A stretch of 64,000 nucleotides of DNA from Sepioteuthis lessoniana (GCA_963585895.1 OY757924.1:57246242-57310241); one strand, 5' to 3'. Numbered from the stretch's first letter, positions 42,334 to 53,847 are shown. The notes: generated from the letters alone by a model not told the origin. A program made the numbers and translations.

Positions 42334-44270
42334 TAAATTTGACATGAGGAACCTTTTTACGAGACGTGGCCCTTCATCAGGCGGACCACACCACTAAAAA
42401 CAAATTCGGTAATTTCTCACTGAAGGTACCTCAACCATCTTCACTTCAGAAGACCATACGCGTAAGCATCTACATGAGAAATCGGAAGTTGACTTTCTTT
42501 CTTTCTCTCTCTCTCTCCGATAAAAAGATTATATTAAAGTCCTACATGGGCCATTCAGAAAAGACCGTGAATCGCAGTTCAGCTATGAGACGGCTTAACT
42601 AGCAATCAAAGATTTGAGTAGCTACAATATAGAGCCCACCTGAGGAGGTCCGATGTCCAATTGGTAACATGCGTATTACAATGTGTTGTGTGTACTTGAC
42701 TAGGTGAGAGACTACACTCTGGTACGGTTCAATTGGCTTCAGGCTGGCCCTGATACGATGCTTTCAGAAGTGTTTTATATATTATTTATCAGATGTAGAC
42801 GATTGGGACTTTCACCGTGTGTAGATCGAATACAAAGCGAGCTGTTCACGAAATTTAATTTGTATAGGACCTTTTCAATAGCGCAGTAAGAACTAGAAAA
42901 TAGATTATAAGTAATATATTCGTAAATCATAATATAAATACAACTTGCAATTGCTCCCACAAATTGTTGGATGATTTTTTTTTTTTTTTTAACTACACAA
43001 CTGTCTGAATTTTAATTTTGAAAAAAATTAAGTAATTTTACTTATTTTTATAATGATCATGACTTTAGCTTAATCAATTATTTAGCCCTTAGATTGAAAT
43101 TTTAGTATTTAAATGGGTGGGGCGCAAATTAAAATTTGGCAACCTTGTTTGTCTTGAATATTTAAAAACTTCAATCTTCAGTTCTACAGGACTGTTCTCA
43201 AGTGATTGTATTGATTGAACGGGTCGGCGATTGTGGTTAGCTAGGTTCCCCATAGAAACTTTAGTCAAAGCAAGACCACTCCTTTTCCCCTCCCCCCAAA
43301 ACTTCAAGGCCTTGTGCCTTCATTATTGTAATAATAATGAAATAAAGACTGTTCTCAAGTGTTCTGGCGAGTGGTGGAACTTAAGAACATGACCCTCTAA
43401 TACTTTTGCATTTTTCAAGACTCGAATGGATCACGCTTCTGAACAAAGATTTCTTTCTGTCCCTCGTAAAAATCATTTTATGCTGTTAGGGAAGAAGAAA
43501 AAACTGCTTTTTGGATATTGCATAGTGTGCTGTTATATTTGCATTAAGATTTGCTATCCTTTTAACACTTCGCTATTGAGTTCAGTATACAGGCGGTACT
43601 TGTATTTCCCCTCACACCGTTGCACCTCCTTACTGGTGTGGAGATCACGCATAAACGGCAGAGGGTAAATTTAGGCTCCGGAGTTCAGGGCTCAAAGAAA
43701 CTGTAACAATGTATTTGTCCACGCAATTTATATTAACTCTTGAATTTCCATTGCAATAATAAAGAATGCTTTGTTTACTTCGTCACTAGAGTGATTTCCT
43801 CGACAAGACTCTGGCTTGAAATGAAAATATCCCCGCTGCCCTCAGGCAGGGCCATCTGGCATTCGTACCAGGAGGGTAACTGAAAGTATATCGCCTGGTC
43901 TCAAGGGAGCTTCCCCTCTCTCAGAATTAGTCTGCTTTGTCAGACCGAGTATATTTGCCCGATGCCTGAGGCGCCCCAAATGAGGAATGTGGACTAGATC
44001 AAGCATTTTTCTAAGCCTCTCCTGAATCGACGTTTTGTGTGGCTTCCCGCTATAAAACGATTTTGTCATATACTGACTTGGTGGGAAGTCAGTTAAATCC
44101 CTTTAAAGGAAAATTTCGTCATCACAACTCTGTAGAAATAGACGCTAATCCAGTAAAAAGTACATTTTTTTAACTGTTATTTACAAGCTTTGCTCAGTTT
44201 TATCCACGGGCCTTTGATAGCGTCGTGACTTTCAGAATTTCATACATAGGAAATGTCAACGGTAACGCAC
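42334..44270. other. No gene seen; one possible relic of the GC-rich repeat
   Basis: Mostly unique-looking DNA. At about 43840-44000 the text CCTGGTCTCAAGGGAGCTTC and GCCCGATGCCTGAGGCGCCC resembles parts of the 348-bp repeat at 52-54 kb in the same order and spacing, so it may be a lone diverged unit. Short frames (42366-42599, 43426-43665, minus 43842-44069) show nothing. Confidence 0.4.
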
Positions 44271-44332
44271 TTGGTTTGTTTTACGCCATGTCAACTTTTT
44301 TGTAATTTAATGCCAAAGTGTTTGTGTGTGTG
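44271..44332 (-). repeat. SINE-A tail fragment
   Basis: GGTTTGTTTTACGCCATGTC, AACTTTTTTGTAATTTAATG, CCAAAGTG: tail complement only, followed by a short TG run. Confidence 0.55.
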
Positions 44333-44673
44333 TGTTCAAGAGGGGATTTCGTATCTTGGAGTTTTCATATTATGGGACTAGATTTGCCCTATAAATGGCG
44401 TAATTTGCTCCAGCCCCCAAAAGCAGTAGTATAAAGTGTAACTTTTATACCCACCCGAAAGAATATGTTCCTTTATGACAACATAGTCATTTACATAAAT
44501 GTTAAAAGAATATGGACACAACAAAGCGTTTATGGGATTCTACAAAGTGAATTCTGGGAGGATCGCTGTCGGACGGCACTTTCCATTTTCGTATATTGAA
44601 TATTTTTTCGTTAAATGGGATGAAAATTTCGAAGCCTATTTCGTATTCTAAATTTTGCATAAATCGATGTGTG

Positions 44674-44677
<4 letters not shown>

Positions 44678-44741
<64 letters not shown>
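44678..44741. repeat. (TA)n microsatellite
   Basis: About 62 bp of uninterrupted TA. Confidence 0.95.
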
Positions 44742-44743
<2 letters not shown>

Positions 44744-44799
44744 CTCCATTTCTGTCTTAAAGTGATTAATGATTTGAATTAGCATTAAATGAATATGGC

Positions 44800-45080
44800 T
44801 CAAAGTCACTACTCTTAATGATTTATACTGTTATATGGTTTAAAATATTCCTATGTAACTATTTTCGAACTGATCTGTTTAATGCATTGATGGTGCCCGT
44901 AAAGGTACTACCACTCCGGCTCAGAAAGAACATGGGGGTAATGACGGCGAAGACGTTACTCTACACTTTCCAGAGCAGCGGAACTATAGCCTCATGACTG
45001 GATGCAGTTCAGCATCATATCCAGGCCACCATTTGGGGGGGGGGTATGTTACCCCTCTGCAGGGAATGCCATCTGCATTT
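44800..45080 (-). repeat. Repeat D copy (minus), partial
   Basis: Reversed middle of D (GGGGGTAATGACGGCGAAGA, CTCATGACTGGATGCAGTTC, CATCATATCCAGGCCACC) up to a poly-G stretch and ACCCCTCTGCAGGGAATG near 45050-45070. Confidence 0.6.
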
Positions 45081-45204
45081 TTTTAATTATGTAGTAATGT
45101 AATACTTACATTCACCCACTAGAAAAACTAAGTTTGTCATTTCCTAAATTTTATTTTTACACTGAACAATCCACAAGTTTGCAATCAACCGTAAGTCACC
45201 ATCT

Positions 45205-45710
45205 TAATGCTTAGGTTGGTTGGCTGTGTTTTTATGGCATATCAACCCTTGAAGATTATTCAATGCTAAATCCTGTTTACATTTATGTATTAAACATGTA
45301 AACGAATAATTTGTTCGTAACATTACTTTTAAATGAGTCAGAACTCATTTGTTTGTACACGGTTAAATGGTTTTACTATAACACTAAAAATTCTATTCAA
45401 CATTCATTCGTTCCTATACAAGTGAATGGTCCCAAGCACTGCTATATAATACCAATAATTGAATTTAATATCAATCATTTGGATGCGCAGTTAAATGGTT
45501 TCAAGCATAGTAAATGATTAAATAGCTCAATTTGATCAACATATTTTACCCTAACAGGTACTACTACTCAATCAGTGGATCTCTCAAAGCTTCAGGACTG
45601 GAACCTCACTACCAGGTGGCTTAGTCATATCCGAAACACTCGTTGAGAGAGGTCTTATCACTCTGCAGAGATGCAGTCGGCGTATTCTACAGCCCCAACT
45701 GACTGGAGTT
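45205..45710 (-). repeat. Repeat D copy (minus)
   Basis: Tail complement (ATGGCATATCAACCCTTGAA) at 45234, then ACGAATAATTTGTTCGTAAC and AATGAGTCAGAACTCATTTG, three subrepeats (45350-45530), the 5' block near 45570-45690 and the 5' end (CGGCGTATTCTACAGCCCC) at about 45678-45696. The middle block between is shortened. Confidence 0.65.
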
Positions 45711-46289
45711 AGTGCTTAGGGGTGAGAAAGAAATATATCGAGTGAGAGACTGGATGGTGGATGTAAGCATAATAATTCTACATGAATTTTTGCACATCAT
45801 CTCAGAAAATCCTCCAGTGGGATTTTCTGAACAAGTACTGATAATTCAGTGTCTGTTACTAAGTGGTCACTTATATAAGCAGGCTCATGACTGCTTAACT
45901 TCGATGATTTAGCGGGAACCGGTCCTTTCAGTGTAACTTGATTGTAAGGCACTTTGGTCATTGTCTTACCTCCTTAGATATTGCATTTTTTTTTTTTTTT
46001 TTTTAACATCCTTGCAACGTTATTTGAGATATTTTGTGTGTATGATATATATAATCTCAACTTTTTTGTTGGTCCAATGAAAGTAAATGCCTTAAAATAA
46101 AAAGGTCCACAATGGCAATTGTTTTTTGAGTCATTTATTTTTCAACGCTTATTTCTTAACGGCCTTCAAGAAGAGAATGGTTTGTATATTTTCGAGTTAT
46201 CCTTTCTCCCAAATAATCAATGATGGCTGATATACCACAAAGTTAAACTTGTATACAAGGTAGCAAATTCAAGAATTTTTTTTACAAAA

Positions 46290-47600
46290 TAATCCAAAAT
46301 GCTTGGTGGGATATTTTAGCCGAGTCCCCACTTACCAACTGTCAACATTGGCATTAGTATTTGTTATATGCTACTAACACTGAACACAAAGAAAAGACAA
46401 GATAAATTCATTAATACATACCAAGAACATTTTATATACGAGGATCATTAAATAAGTTTCCAGACTTTTTTCGTATGGGCACTTTTATTGATAGTACACA
46501 CATAAAACTCTAGTCCCCTTCGAAGTAATCTCCTCCGGCTGCAATGCACTTGTTGTACCGTTCCAACAACTTCTGCAAGGCCCCATGGAAGTCCTCTTAT
46601 CTGAGCGTGTCAATAACCTTCGTCACAGCCTCTTTCATCTCCTCAATTGTCTCATAACGACAGCCTCTGAGCTTAGGGAATAACCAAAAGTCACAGAAAG
46701 CAAGGTGTGGACTATAGAGAGGGTGAGGAACTGTCTTGATGCCCATCTTGGTCAAATAGTCTGTGACAAGGATGGAGTTGTTCTAGTGGAAATGCCACTG
46801 ACCCGATTTGAAGAGTGCTGGCCTCTTCCCAAGGAATTTCTTCCTGAACTCCCTTAAAACCTCAACATAGTAACCCTAACCCTTTGGCCAATCAACTCTG
46901 TTGTATTGACTTCCTTCCTCCTCCCACACCTCTCATCATCCCTCACAGACTCCATGCCTTCCTTGAATCTCTTATGCCACTCAAAAACTGATGCTTGATT
47001 CATGCAAGATGGTCGAAAAGCAGTCTGAAGCATTCCATACGTTTCTGTGGCATTTTTTCCAAGTTTAAAACAGACTTTTATTGCATATCGTTCTTCTAAA
47101 GTGTCCTGACGTCCAGATTGCATTTTTTAAATTCACCAGCTGTGATAATCAGGCTTTAGTAGGGTGTATTCCAATTGCTGCTGTAGCTGTTCCTTTGAAC
47201 TTGAAATCATAAAAATTGGTCAGTCATCTCATAAGATGTATAACAATAACATACTGAATTTTCAAGAGTCTACGACAATTTTAAATGCCTGTTAAAAAAA
47301 AAAAAAAAATCTGGAAACTTATTGAAGGCGCCACGTATATACCATATACCTATAAGTAGTATTGAAAAAGAGATGATGCAAATGTGCCCAAAAAGCTAGG
47401 ACTTATTGCTTGTTCATATGTATGTAGAAGGGTACAAAACAGGGAAAGGTTTACTTGATTAGGTTTGGTAAGATAGCAGTGTGGTTTTACAGCTCCCTGG
47501 CAGGGGTCAACGTCTGTAATGTTGAAAAGAGAATGGGTTCTTGGAACTGCCATGTGATACCTTAGAGCCCCCTATTTGACATGCAAATTATATAGGGAGA
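46290..47600. repeat. Repeat J copy 1, host of the mariner
   Basis: Left part (GCTTGGTGGGATATTTTAGC, ATTAGTATTTGTTATATGCT, AAAGACAAGATAAATTCATT) and right part (GGGAAAGG, CTTGGAACTGCCATGTGATA, ACATGCAAATTATATAGGGA) align in order with 60245-60760, which lacks the mariner. The repeat itself is about 410 bp here without the insert. Confidence 0.6.
46439..47335 (-). mobile_element. Mariner-type transposon, internally deleted (897 bp)
   Basis: Terminal inverted repeats (left CGAGGATCATTAAATAAG; right end complement CGTGGCGCCTTCAATAAG, both followed by TTTCCAGA) are flanked by TA. On the minus strand the N-terminal helix-turn-helix half is open (47123-46857): LEERYAIKVCFKLGKNATET, SVFEWHKRFKEG and VRDDERCGR. 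Coding then jumps to the end of the DDD domain (about 46800-46480): TDYLTKMGIKTVPHPLYSPH, then CDFWLFPKL with the last catalytic Asp, then AAGGDYFEGD. The middle of the catalytic core with the first Asp is missing and stops occur, so it is not autonomous. Confidence 0.85.
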
Positions 47601-48517
47601 TATTGTATCCCTAAACTCGTGAATTAATTCATAAATAACTGAATTTCTTATTGAAATTAGACGACTGGCTTATTTTTAAAATCGAAATATGATACGTCAA
47701 CAAATTTCTTGTATTAAATTACACGTAAACAGCATTTTTATAGTGTAAGTTTTCAATTATAATTATATTGATTGAATCGTAAATAATTTTAATGCTAGAT
47801 TTTTTTCCTATTCCTTTTTACAACTGACAGTTTAATATTCTAAAATTAACAATTCATGTGTTTGGAGGGCAGTAAAATAAAAAATAAAATGCAGCTCAGT
47901 TCCAGCCCCTGCACACTTGTTTTAAAGGAGTTAAAAGTTGGTGTATTGTTAGAGGTCCCACCGCCAAGAAGGAGAATGCCGACAGAGCTGAGCTATTTTT
48001 GGCCACTCCTCCAGAAGGTTCACTTATGTGGTCTCTACATTAAACAACCAATATCTCTCTCAGCATTGTCGGGTGGGGAATAAATATCTATACTTCTCAG
48101 CCTCGAGGATATGTCCTAGAGCGAAGTTGCTCATCCTTCGGTCCTTATTTTAGTCAATCTCTCATTGTGCAATGCTACCTGGGAACAAAAGTCGAAGGGA
48201 TTTATCCAACCTTCGACTATCCTAGATTTTACATGAATAGTAGTAGAGGACACGCAAGAATCGAGACTCGGGCGTGTGGCCATCACAAAAAAAAAAAAAT
48301 CACAGCTGTTGAATTTGGCACAAGTGACAACATACAGTATCACTCATAAAATTGGTATATATCTATATGCATTTTATGTGGTTTTATCTAATAACTCATC
48401 AAATTTTAATTATTTTTTACTTAAGCGTAGGGAGGGCTGCCAATTAAATATAATTGCCTAATGGTCTTTGGCCGACGATTTTTTGAGTGAAATTTTACTC
48501 CTCACTTTTGGAAATAT
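47601..48517. other. No gene seen
   Basis: AT-rich DNA with a moderately balanced patch near 47870-48260. Short frames on both strands around 48131-48349 overlap and lack features. Confidence 0.35.
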
Positions 48518-49107
48518 TCATCATGTCGTGCCACTAGCATGAATATCCCTGACCCTCTCTCGCCACTTTCCCTATCGTTCATCGCCTCTGGCTGGTCTTC
48601 AGGGCTACATCCCGTATCCTCACATAGCTGCTGAATGTATGTTCGTGCTGGTCGTCCTGCTTTTGCCTTGCCATATGTGGGGGGGGGGTCCATAGGAGTA
48701 CATCACTTATGAGCTCGTCCCTGCTTCTCCAGCAGTGTCCTGCATGTCTGGCTCGTCTAACTTGGATAGTTTTCGTGATAGGGGGCAGGTGGCCGTATAG
48801 TTGGTGTCTTGTGGGGTGTTGCCGCCAGGACTTGTTCAAGATTGCTCGCAGCATTCTTGTGTAATTGCCGTCTAGCTTCTTCTCCAGCCGTTTTGTTAGC
48901 GTCCATATAGTGTATCAATACGATAGCTGCCTGGAAAACTGCGTTTCATTTTATCGGTGAGATCTGATTACCATATGATCGATAGCCTATTGACAGCTGT
49001 CCATACCTTCGTTAACCGCGTGTCGATGTCATTTTCGGTTGATGAGATACTGCTTCGTAGGGAAGTGAATTTGTCTACTAGTTTAAGAGGGGTTCCGTCT
49101 AGTGTGG
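48518..49107 (-). mobile_element. RTE-like LINE, 3' part, ending in a foldback
   Basis: The minus strand encodes MLRAILNKSWRQHPTRHQLY, HLPPITKTIQVRRARHAGHC, SRDELISDVLLWTP, then in another frame ARTYIQQLCEDTGCSPED. A run of nine G (48680-48688) marks one frame change. Upstream, near 49070-49107, STLDGTPLKLVDKF-like residues are encoded. The copy stops there, at a perfect inverted repeat. Among the RTE fragments here this is the best preserved. Confidence 0.75.
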
Positions 49108-49129
49108 AGACGGAACCCCTCTTAAACTA
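49079..49129. repeat. Perfect 22-bp inverted repeat with 7-nt loop at LINE 5' end
   Basis: Arms 49079-49100 and 49108-49129 are exact complements (each contains TTTAAGAGGGGTTCCG or its complement). The loop is AGTGTGG. The left arm and loop are LINE coding sequence; the right arm is an inverted copy of it. Confidence 0.9.
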
Positions 49130-49399
49130 ATTGACACATGTACTCCTATTTTTGTCTCGAATATTTACAGAGTTATTAGGAAACTATCTCCTTGCCATAG
49201 AAAATACTATTTATAAATATATAATGAAATTTGTTCAGGTAATGTAATAGAAAAGTACTGTCGATATTAACTCAAAAGATCATGTGCATAGTTGCAATAT
49301 TAATCTTTTCAGAATTTTATATATGTGACTTCACTGGACCTAAAATATATATTATTTACTGTATAAACTAAAATAAACCTCACCCCCAAATTATTTGGC

Positions 49400-49620
49400 C
49401 GTACGGATTAGAGTTAGCGATCGTAGTCGAGGGCGACCAGAAGGCTTCCTTTTCAATAGCTACTACACCAAAGTGTTGGGGAGGGCGCAACTCCTTTCCC
49501 TGGATTGCTCAACTTTACCCTTTTAAAGTCTTTGGTTTGACGTGACCTGGGATTGAACCCAGGTCTCTCAGACCATTGGCGAACAGTCTACCCACTAGCC
49601 AATGGAATCAGTCTAAAACA
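49400..49620 (-). mobile_element. SINE-W, full copy
   Basis: On the minus strand the head reads TTGGCTAGTGGGTAGACTGT (box A region), then CTGGGTTCAATCCCAGG (box B) at about 49547-49563. The body follows (CAATCCAGGGAAAGGAG, TTGGTGTAGTAGCTATTG, CTGGTCGCCCTCGACTACG). The head folds like a tRNA only in part and continues into a body, so it is a SINE. Confidence 0.7.
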
Positions 49621-49694
49621 ACTGTTTCATAATTCGTATTAGACCGAATTATCGTTTTTCATAAACTTATCGAAACAAAAATGATCGGAATCTT

Positions 49695-49776
49695 TATGAC
49701 GTAGTGATTAACATATAAGGATGGTTTTAGCATTAAATAACCCACGAATGCTGATATGCCATAAAACAAAACACGG
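49695..49776 (+). repeat. SINE-A tail fragment
   Basis: GGATGGTTTTAGCATTAAAT, AACCCACGAATGCTGATATG and CCATAAAACAAAAC. Confidence 0.6.
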
Positions 49777-50049
49777 TATTATTATGCTAAGAGATCAGTT
49801 TCATTAGGGAAGTAGTTCCCGCGATAATGTCGCATCTCTTACCAATAAAAAGGCAGGATGGTTATTTATTAAAATGTTAATTTTGTGTCTGGGTTGCAAG
49901 TATATTTCACGGACACTTCTTCTTTTAAGAGTCGGGAGTCTCTCTCTCTCCCTCTCTCTGATGTGTCTGAGTGGAAGAGAGGTTTAGGACAGTGACTGTC
50001 ACTCGCTGGTTAATGAAATAGTTTTGCCTCGTGTGTTGAAATAAATCCT

Positions 50050-51800
50050 GAGAGTTTCAGAGTGCGAAATTTTTAAGTAGTGACGTGATCATTGAACATG
50101 TTTATATGTGGTGTTGCTGTTTCTACCTCTCTTATTTGAATTCTGTTTCTCTTGGAAGATCCGTCAGGGAATTCGAAAATGTAGGCGCTTGGTTACGCAT
50201 ATTTTGATACCGTTGCCGGTTGCCATTTTTCCATTCTGGTGGTTTAAGACTAGCAGTTTTGTCCTAAAAGCTGTAGAAGTAGCACGCTGTCGTTGATAGT
50301 TTCACAGATCTTGTCACAGTCAATTTTACCAAAGCAATCTGGAAGGTTTCAGTCTTATTGATAATAGTTTAGACAGGAGCGTGTTGTGTGCTTTGATAGT
50401 TTGTGTTGTGATTTTTTTTCTATGTACAGTGTTGTCTAGTTTAAATTATTCTTGCAAAGGTAGTCCCAGAACCACTGGTCCTTGTACATCCTACAATGCA
50501 GAGTGCGCTGTTGTCCTGATCTGAGATGTTGTGGTTTCATGGACTGCTACCGTTAAATTATTATTGGGGTTCCAATGTATGCTATCAATTTCGTTTACTT
50601 TTTTGTTTTCTAATTCGGAAAACCGTTGGATCTAACTTTTCTGGGTACATTCTGAAGAACGTAGTGACTGATAGTGTTTTCTTGAGCACCCGTATCTATT
50701 TTTATTGCTCTATGGATTCTACTTTAATTCGTTTATTTTCTGTTTAGGTGCGCAAGGGTTTCATCTGTTTGTTGAAACAAAGATTTTGATGCTATAAAAT
50801 GTTAGACCTTCGAGCTGTTCTAGTCTTTGGGTGTTGTACCCTATATCAGTCTGGATGGGTTGCCTCCTTCGTATAAGACCCTCTTTGGATTGAAGTTGTT
50901 TCTGTGACTTTGGGTTGATATGACCCTGTCTTCGAGACCTTGGCCTCGGTTTTCGTTTTGTTTTATAGGAAAATCATTGCCCAGTAGTAGGCTTTACCAT
51001 GTGTTGTCTGTTGATCCAAATGCTGGACAGGCTTCAGAGCGAAGTGCGCGACTCCTCCCGCAATTGAGGCTTTTTTTATTACTTTCCAATGATGTATTGG
51101 TGGGTCTATGGCTTGTATAGCAGTGTTTGTAGCTTCGTTTTTACATCAACTTAAGTTTTTTTTTTTGTTTTTTATACGGACCCTAAATGCTTCGAAGGTT
51201 TTGCTTAAATGAAGTCTCGAGTGTGAGTGTGTCGTCTAAGCAGTTACTCCTGGAAGTATGCAATTGAGGTGCTTGCAATAAGTTTTATTTGCTCCTGTTG
51301 CTTGGTTTCTGGGACAAGAGTATTCACTACTAGTCGTTCGCATCTGTTCACAAAATCAAGAGACTCTTATCTTTGTCTCTATGACATTAATTCGAGACAA
51401 TTTACCCAATAGTGCAAGTTACTCTAGAAATTTACCAAGGGTGAACCTTTCATTTTCTCGGCTTTTATCTATCATAACCACTAGCTACTCATATCAGAAA
51501 TCTTGGTTTTGAGAACACCCTGTTATGTCGTCAGTGAACTGAATTTTCCACCACGAATCGTGGCACCGGCACATCCCTATGGACAACTTCGTCAACGAAT
51601 GGATTTTTTTGTTACGAACTCGGAAACGGTTTTCGAGACAATCAATTCTGCTAGTCGTCTCGAAAATATTTTTTGACTGAATATTGAAAGCAATACTCGC
51701 AAACTTCTTTTGGCTATATAGCGATCGGTTTCATTATCGCACAAAAACTAAAGCTTCCTGCCCGAATCTAACGCATGTGAACACGGCAGTGAAGCAGACC
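50050..51800 (-). mobile_element. Ty3/gypsy-type LTR retrotransposon relic: gag, protease, integrase end
   Basis: The minus strand reads as a decayed gag-pol with a large internal deletion. Around 51250-51060 there is gag-like text with a zinc-knuckle-like remnant (CPAFGSTDNTCGKAYYWAM, His replaced by Tyr). At about 50696-50674 is DTGAQENT, the aspartic protease signature. About 70 residues later comes VVLGLPLQE (50476-50450), the usual protease end. The RT, RNase H and integrase core are not recognisable. At about 50245-50150 is RMEKWQPATVSKY then PDGSSKRNRIQIRE, which resembles the GPY/F module at the integrase C-terminus. Stops and frameshifts are frequent. No matching LTRs were found; the solo LTRs at 4-6 kb are not shown to belong to it. 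Confidence 0.55.
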
Positions 51801-51889
51801 AGTTTCGCTATAAAATTAGAAGTTACTGAAGGCAAAGGAAGAGGTATCTGTTCCTCTCTCGCTCTTCATGGTCAAGGACAGATTCGAGG

Positions 51890-52165
51890 CTGAATGGCTC
51901 CCGGCTTCGGCTGGGCGATGATGTCATTATATAGCATTAAATCCCTTGGTCCAGTCTAAGATATAATCTGGCATCCGTACCTGAACTCGCGTTGATTGAG
52001 TCAATGTCCAGCTAAGCTCATCGGGCTTACATTGCGCTAAGTGAGCAACTGACCAGCATAGAGAAGCAGGGCTCGAGCCTTGGCTCGTGCCCGACCTCCC
52101 CTATATAAACCAACGTTCATGTCATTGACCTTATGTCAAGTCCTGTCTGGTGGGAGGCAAACAAA
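51890..52165 (+). mobile_element. SINE-C copy
   Basis: It matches 32695-33016 in reverse: GGCTCCCGGCTTCGGCTGGG, AGAAGCAGGGCTCGAGCCTT (box B region, altered), CGTGCCCGACCTCCCC, then the tail GACCTTATGTCAAGTCCTGT and CTGGTGGGAGGCAAAC. The tail resembles the SINE-B tail. Confidence 0.7.
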
Positions 52166-52199
52166 TACTAAGTCAGCGGTTGGGCCAATGATGACTTGG

Positions 52200-52353
52200 T
52201 CCTTTCACTGGTAGGAAGTACAGACGACCAAACTCCTCTACCCAGCCACCAGCACTGAACGCAGAGGTCTAGCCAATCAACAGCTCAACCTTCCCTTTGT
52301 CTTTTTCAGGTGAGTAAACTCATTAATACCACGTGGACAACGCCGACTTCTCC
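52200..52353. other. Left flank of the GC-rich array
   Basis: Contains GTCTTTTTCAGGTGAGTAAA at 52300-52319, a pyrimidine tract with AG then GTGAGT that mimics adjacent splice acceptor and donor sites. No exon is supported on either side. Confidence 0.35.
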
Positions 52354-53745
52354 CGCAGAGCAGCTACGCCAGCAGATCAATCTCGATCTGAACCTCTCCA
52401 GGTGTCGGGTAGCGCTTCGGCCGGCCGTGTTATCTGCGGCACGGATCTGGCTGAGTGTGTCTCGGTACCTGGAGATTTCCTTCGGCCTCAGGGGGCCTTC
52501 CCCCCCAGGCTTTTACCTCCTTCGGGAGGGTTGGGTTCATTGCCCGGCGCCTGAGGCGCCCCTAACAAGGGGAATGCCGAAGGGGCCGAGGGTATTTTTG
52601 ACAAACTCCGGGCGCGTGTGGGCTACGGCCCTGCGCCCGGTCCCACCCAAAAAAAGGCCTTGTGCCATACATGCCCGTAAGGAGGGGCGTGCATCAAATA
52701 CCGCAGAGCAGCTACGCCAGCAGATCAATCTCGATCTGAACCTCTCCAGGTGTCGGGTAGCGCTTCGGCCGGCCGTGTTATCTGCGGCACGGATCTGGCT
52801 GAGTGTGTCTCGGTACCTGGAGATTTCCTTCGGCCTCAGGGGGCCTTCCCCCCCAGGCTTTTACCTCCTTCGGGAGGGTTGGGTTCATTGCCCGGCGCCT
52901 GAGGCGCCCCTAACAAGGGGAATGCCGAAGGGGCCGAGGGTATTTTTGACAAACTCCGGGCGCGTGTGGGCTACGGCCCTGCGCCCGGTCCCACCCAAAA
53001 AAAGGCCTTGTGCCATACATGCCCGTAAGGTGGGGCGTGCATCAAATACCGCAGAGCAGCTACGCCAGCAGATCACTCTCGATCTGAACCTCTCCAGGTG
53101 TCGGGTAGCGCTTCGACCGGCCGTGTTATCTGCGGCACTGATCTGGCCAAGTGTGTCTCGGTACCTGGAGATTTCCTTCGGCCTCAGGGGGCCTTCCCCC
53201 CAGGCTTTTACCTCCTTCGGGAGGGTTGGGTTCATTGCCCGGCGCCTGAGGCGCCCCTAACAAGGGGAATGCCGACGGGGCCGAGGGCATTTTTGGCAAA
53301 CTCCGGGCGCGTGTGGGCTACGGCCCTGCGCCCGGTCCCACCCAAAAAAAGGCCTTGTGCCATACATGCCCGTAAGGTGGGGCGTGCATCAAATACCGCA
53401 GAGCAGCTACGCCAGCAGATCAATCTCATTCTGCACCTCTCCAGTTGCCGGGTAGCACTTCGGCCGGCCGTGTTATCTGCGACACGGATGTGGCCGAGTG
53501 CTTCTCGGTACCTGGAGATTTCCTTCGGCCTCAGGGGGCCTTCCCCCCCCAGGCTTTCACTCCCTTAGGGGAGGTTGGGTTAATCGCCCGGCGCCTGAGG
53601 CACCCTTAATAAGGGGAATACCGACGGGGCCGTAGGCATTTTTTGGAAATGCCGGGCGTGTGTGGGCTACGGCCCTGCGCCCGGACCCACCGAAAAAAGG
53701 CCTTGTGCCGCACTTGTCTGTTAGGTGGGGCGAGCAACAAATACA
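52354..53745. repeat. GC-rich tandem array, four units of 347-348 bp
   Basis: Units start at 52354, 52702, 53050 and 53397 (CGCAGAGCAGCTACGCC). The periods are 348, 348, 347 and about 347. Units 1 and 2 are almost identical, unit 3 has several changes and unit 4 is the most diverged. The array is GC-rich in an otherwise AT-rich window. Each unit holds four successive hairpins, in unit 1 at 52516-52529 (CCTCC-TTCG-GGAGG), 52546-52560 (GGCGCC-TGA-GGCGCC), 52559-52572 (CCCCT-AACA-AGGGG) and 52610-52638 (GGGCGC...GCGCCC enclosing GGGC-TACG-GCCC). Because 348 is divisible by three, a 316-codon frame (52310-53257) stays open with 116-residue repeats. The other strand also has long frames, so coding is not implied. 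Confidence 0.9.
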
Positions 53746-53844
53746 GCAGAGCAGCTACGCCCAGCAATTCAGGCCATCAAACTGCTAACTTTACAACTTT
53801 AGTTCGAACTGTTTGCTCGTGGACTGAACAACTTCCCTTGTTTG

Positions 53845-53847
<3 letters not shown>

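Noticed and set aside
52300..52320. Adjacent splice acceptor and donor (CAGGTGAGT)
   Set aside because: No supported exon on either side, and such text arises by chance.
52310..53260. 316-codon open frame with 116-residue repeats as a protein gene
   Set aside because: The opposite strand is also open over long parts, the period is a multiple of three by itself enough to keep frames open, the last unit has a one-base shift, and no domain is seen.
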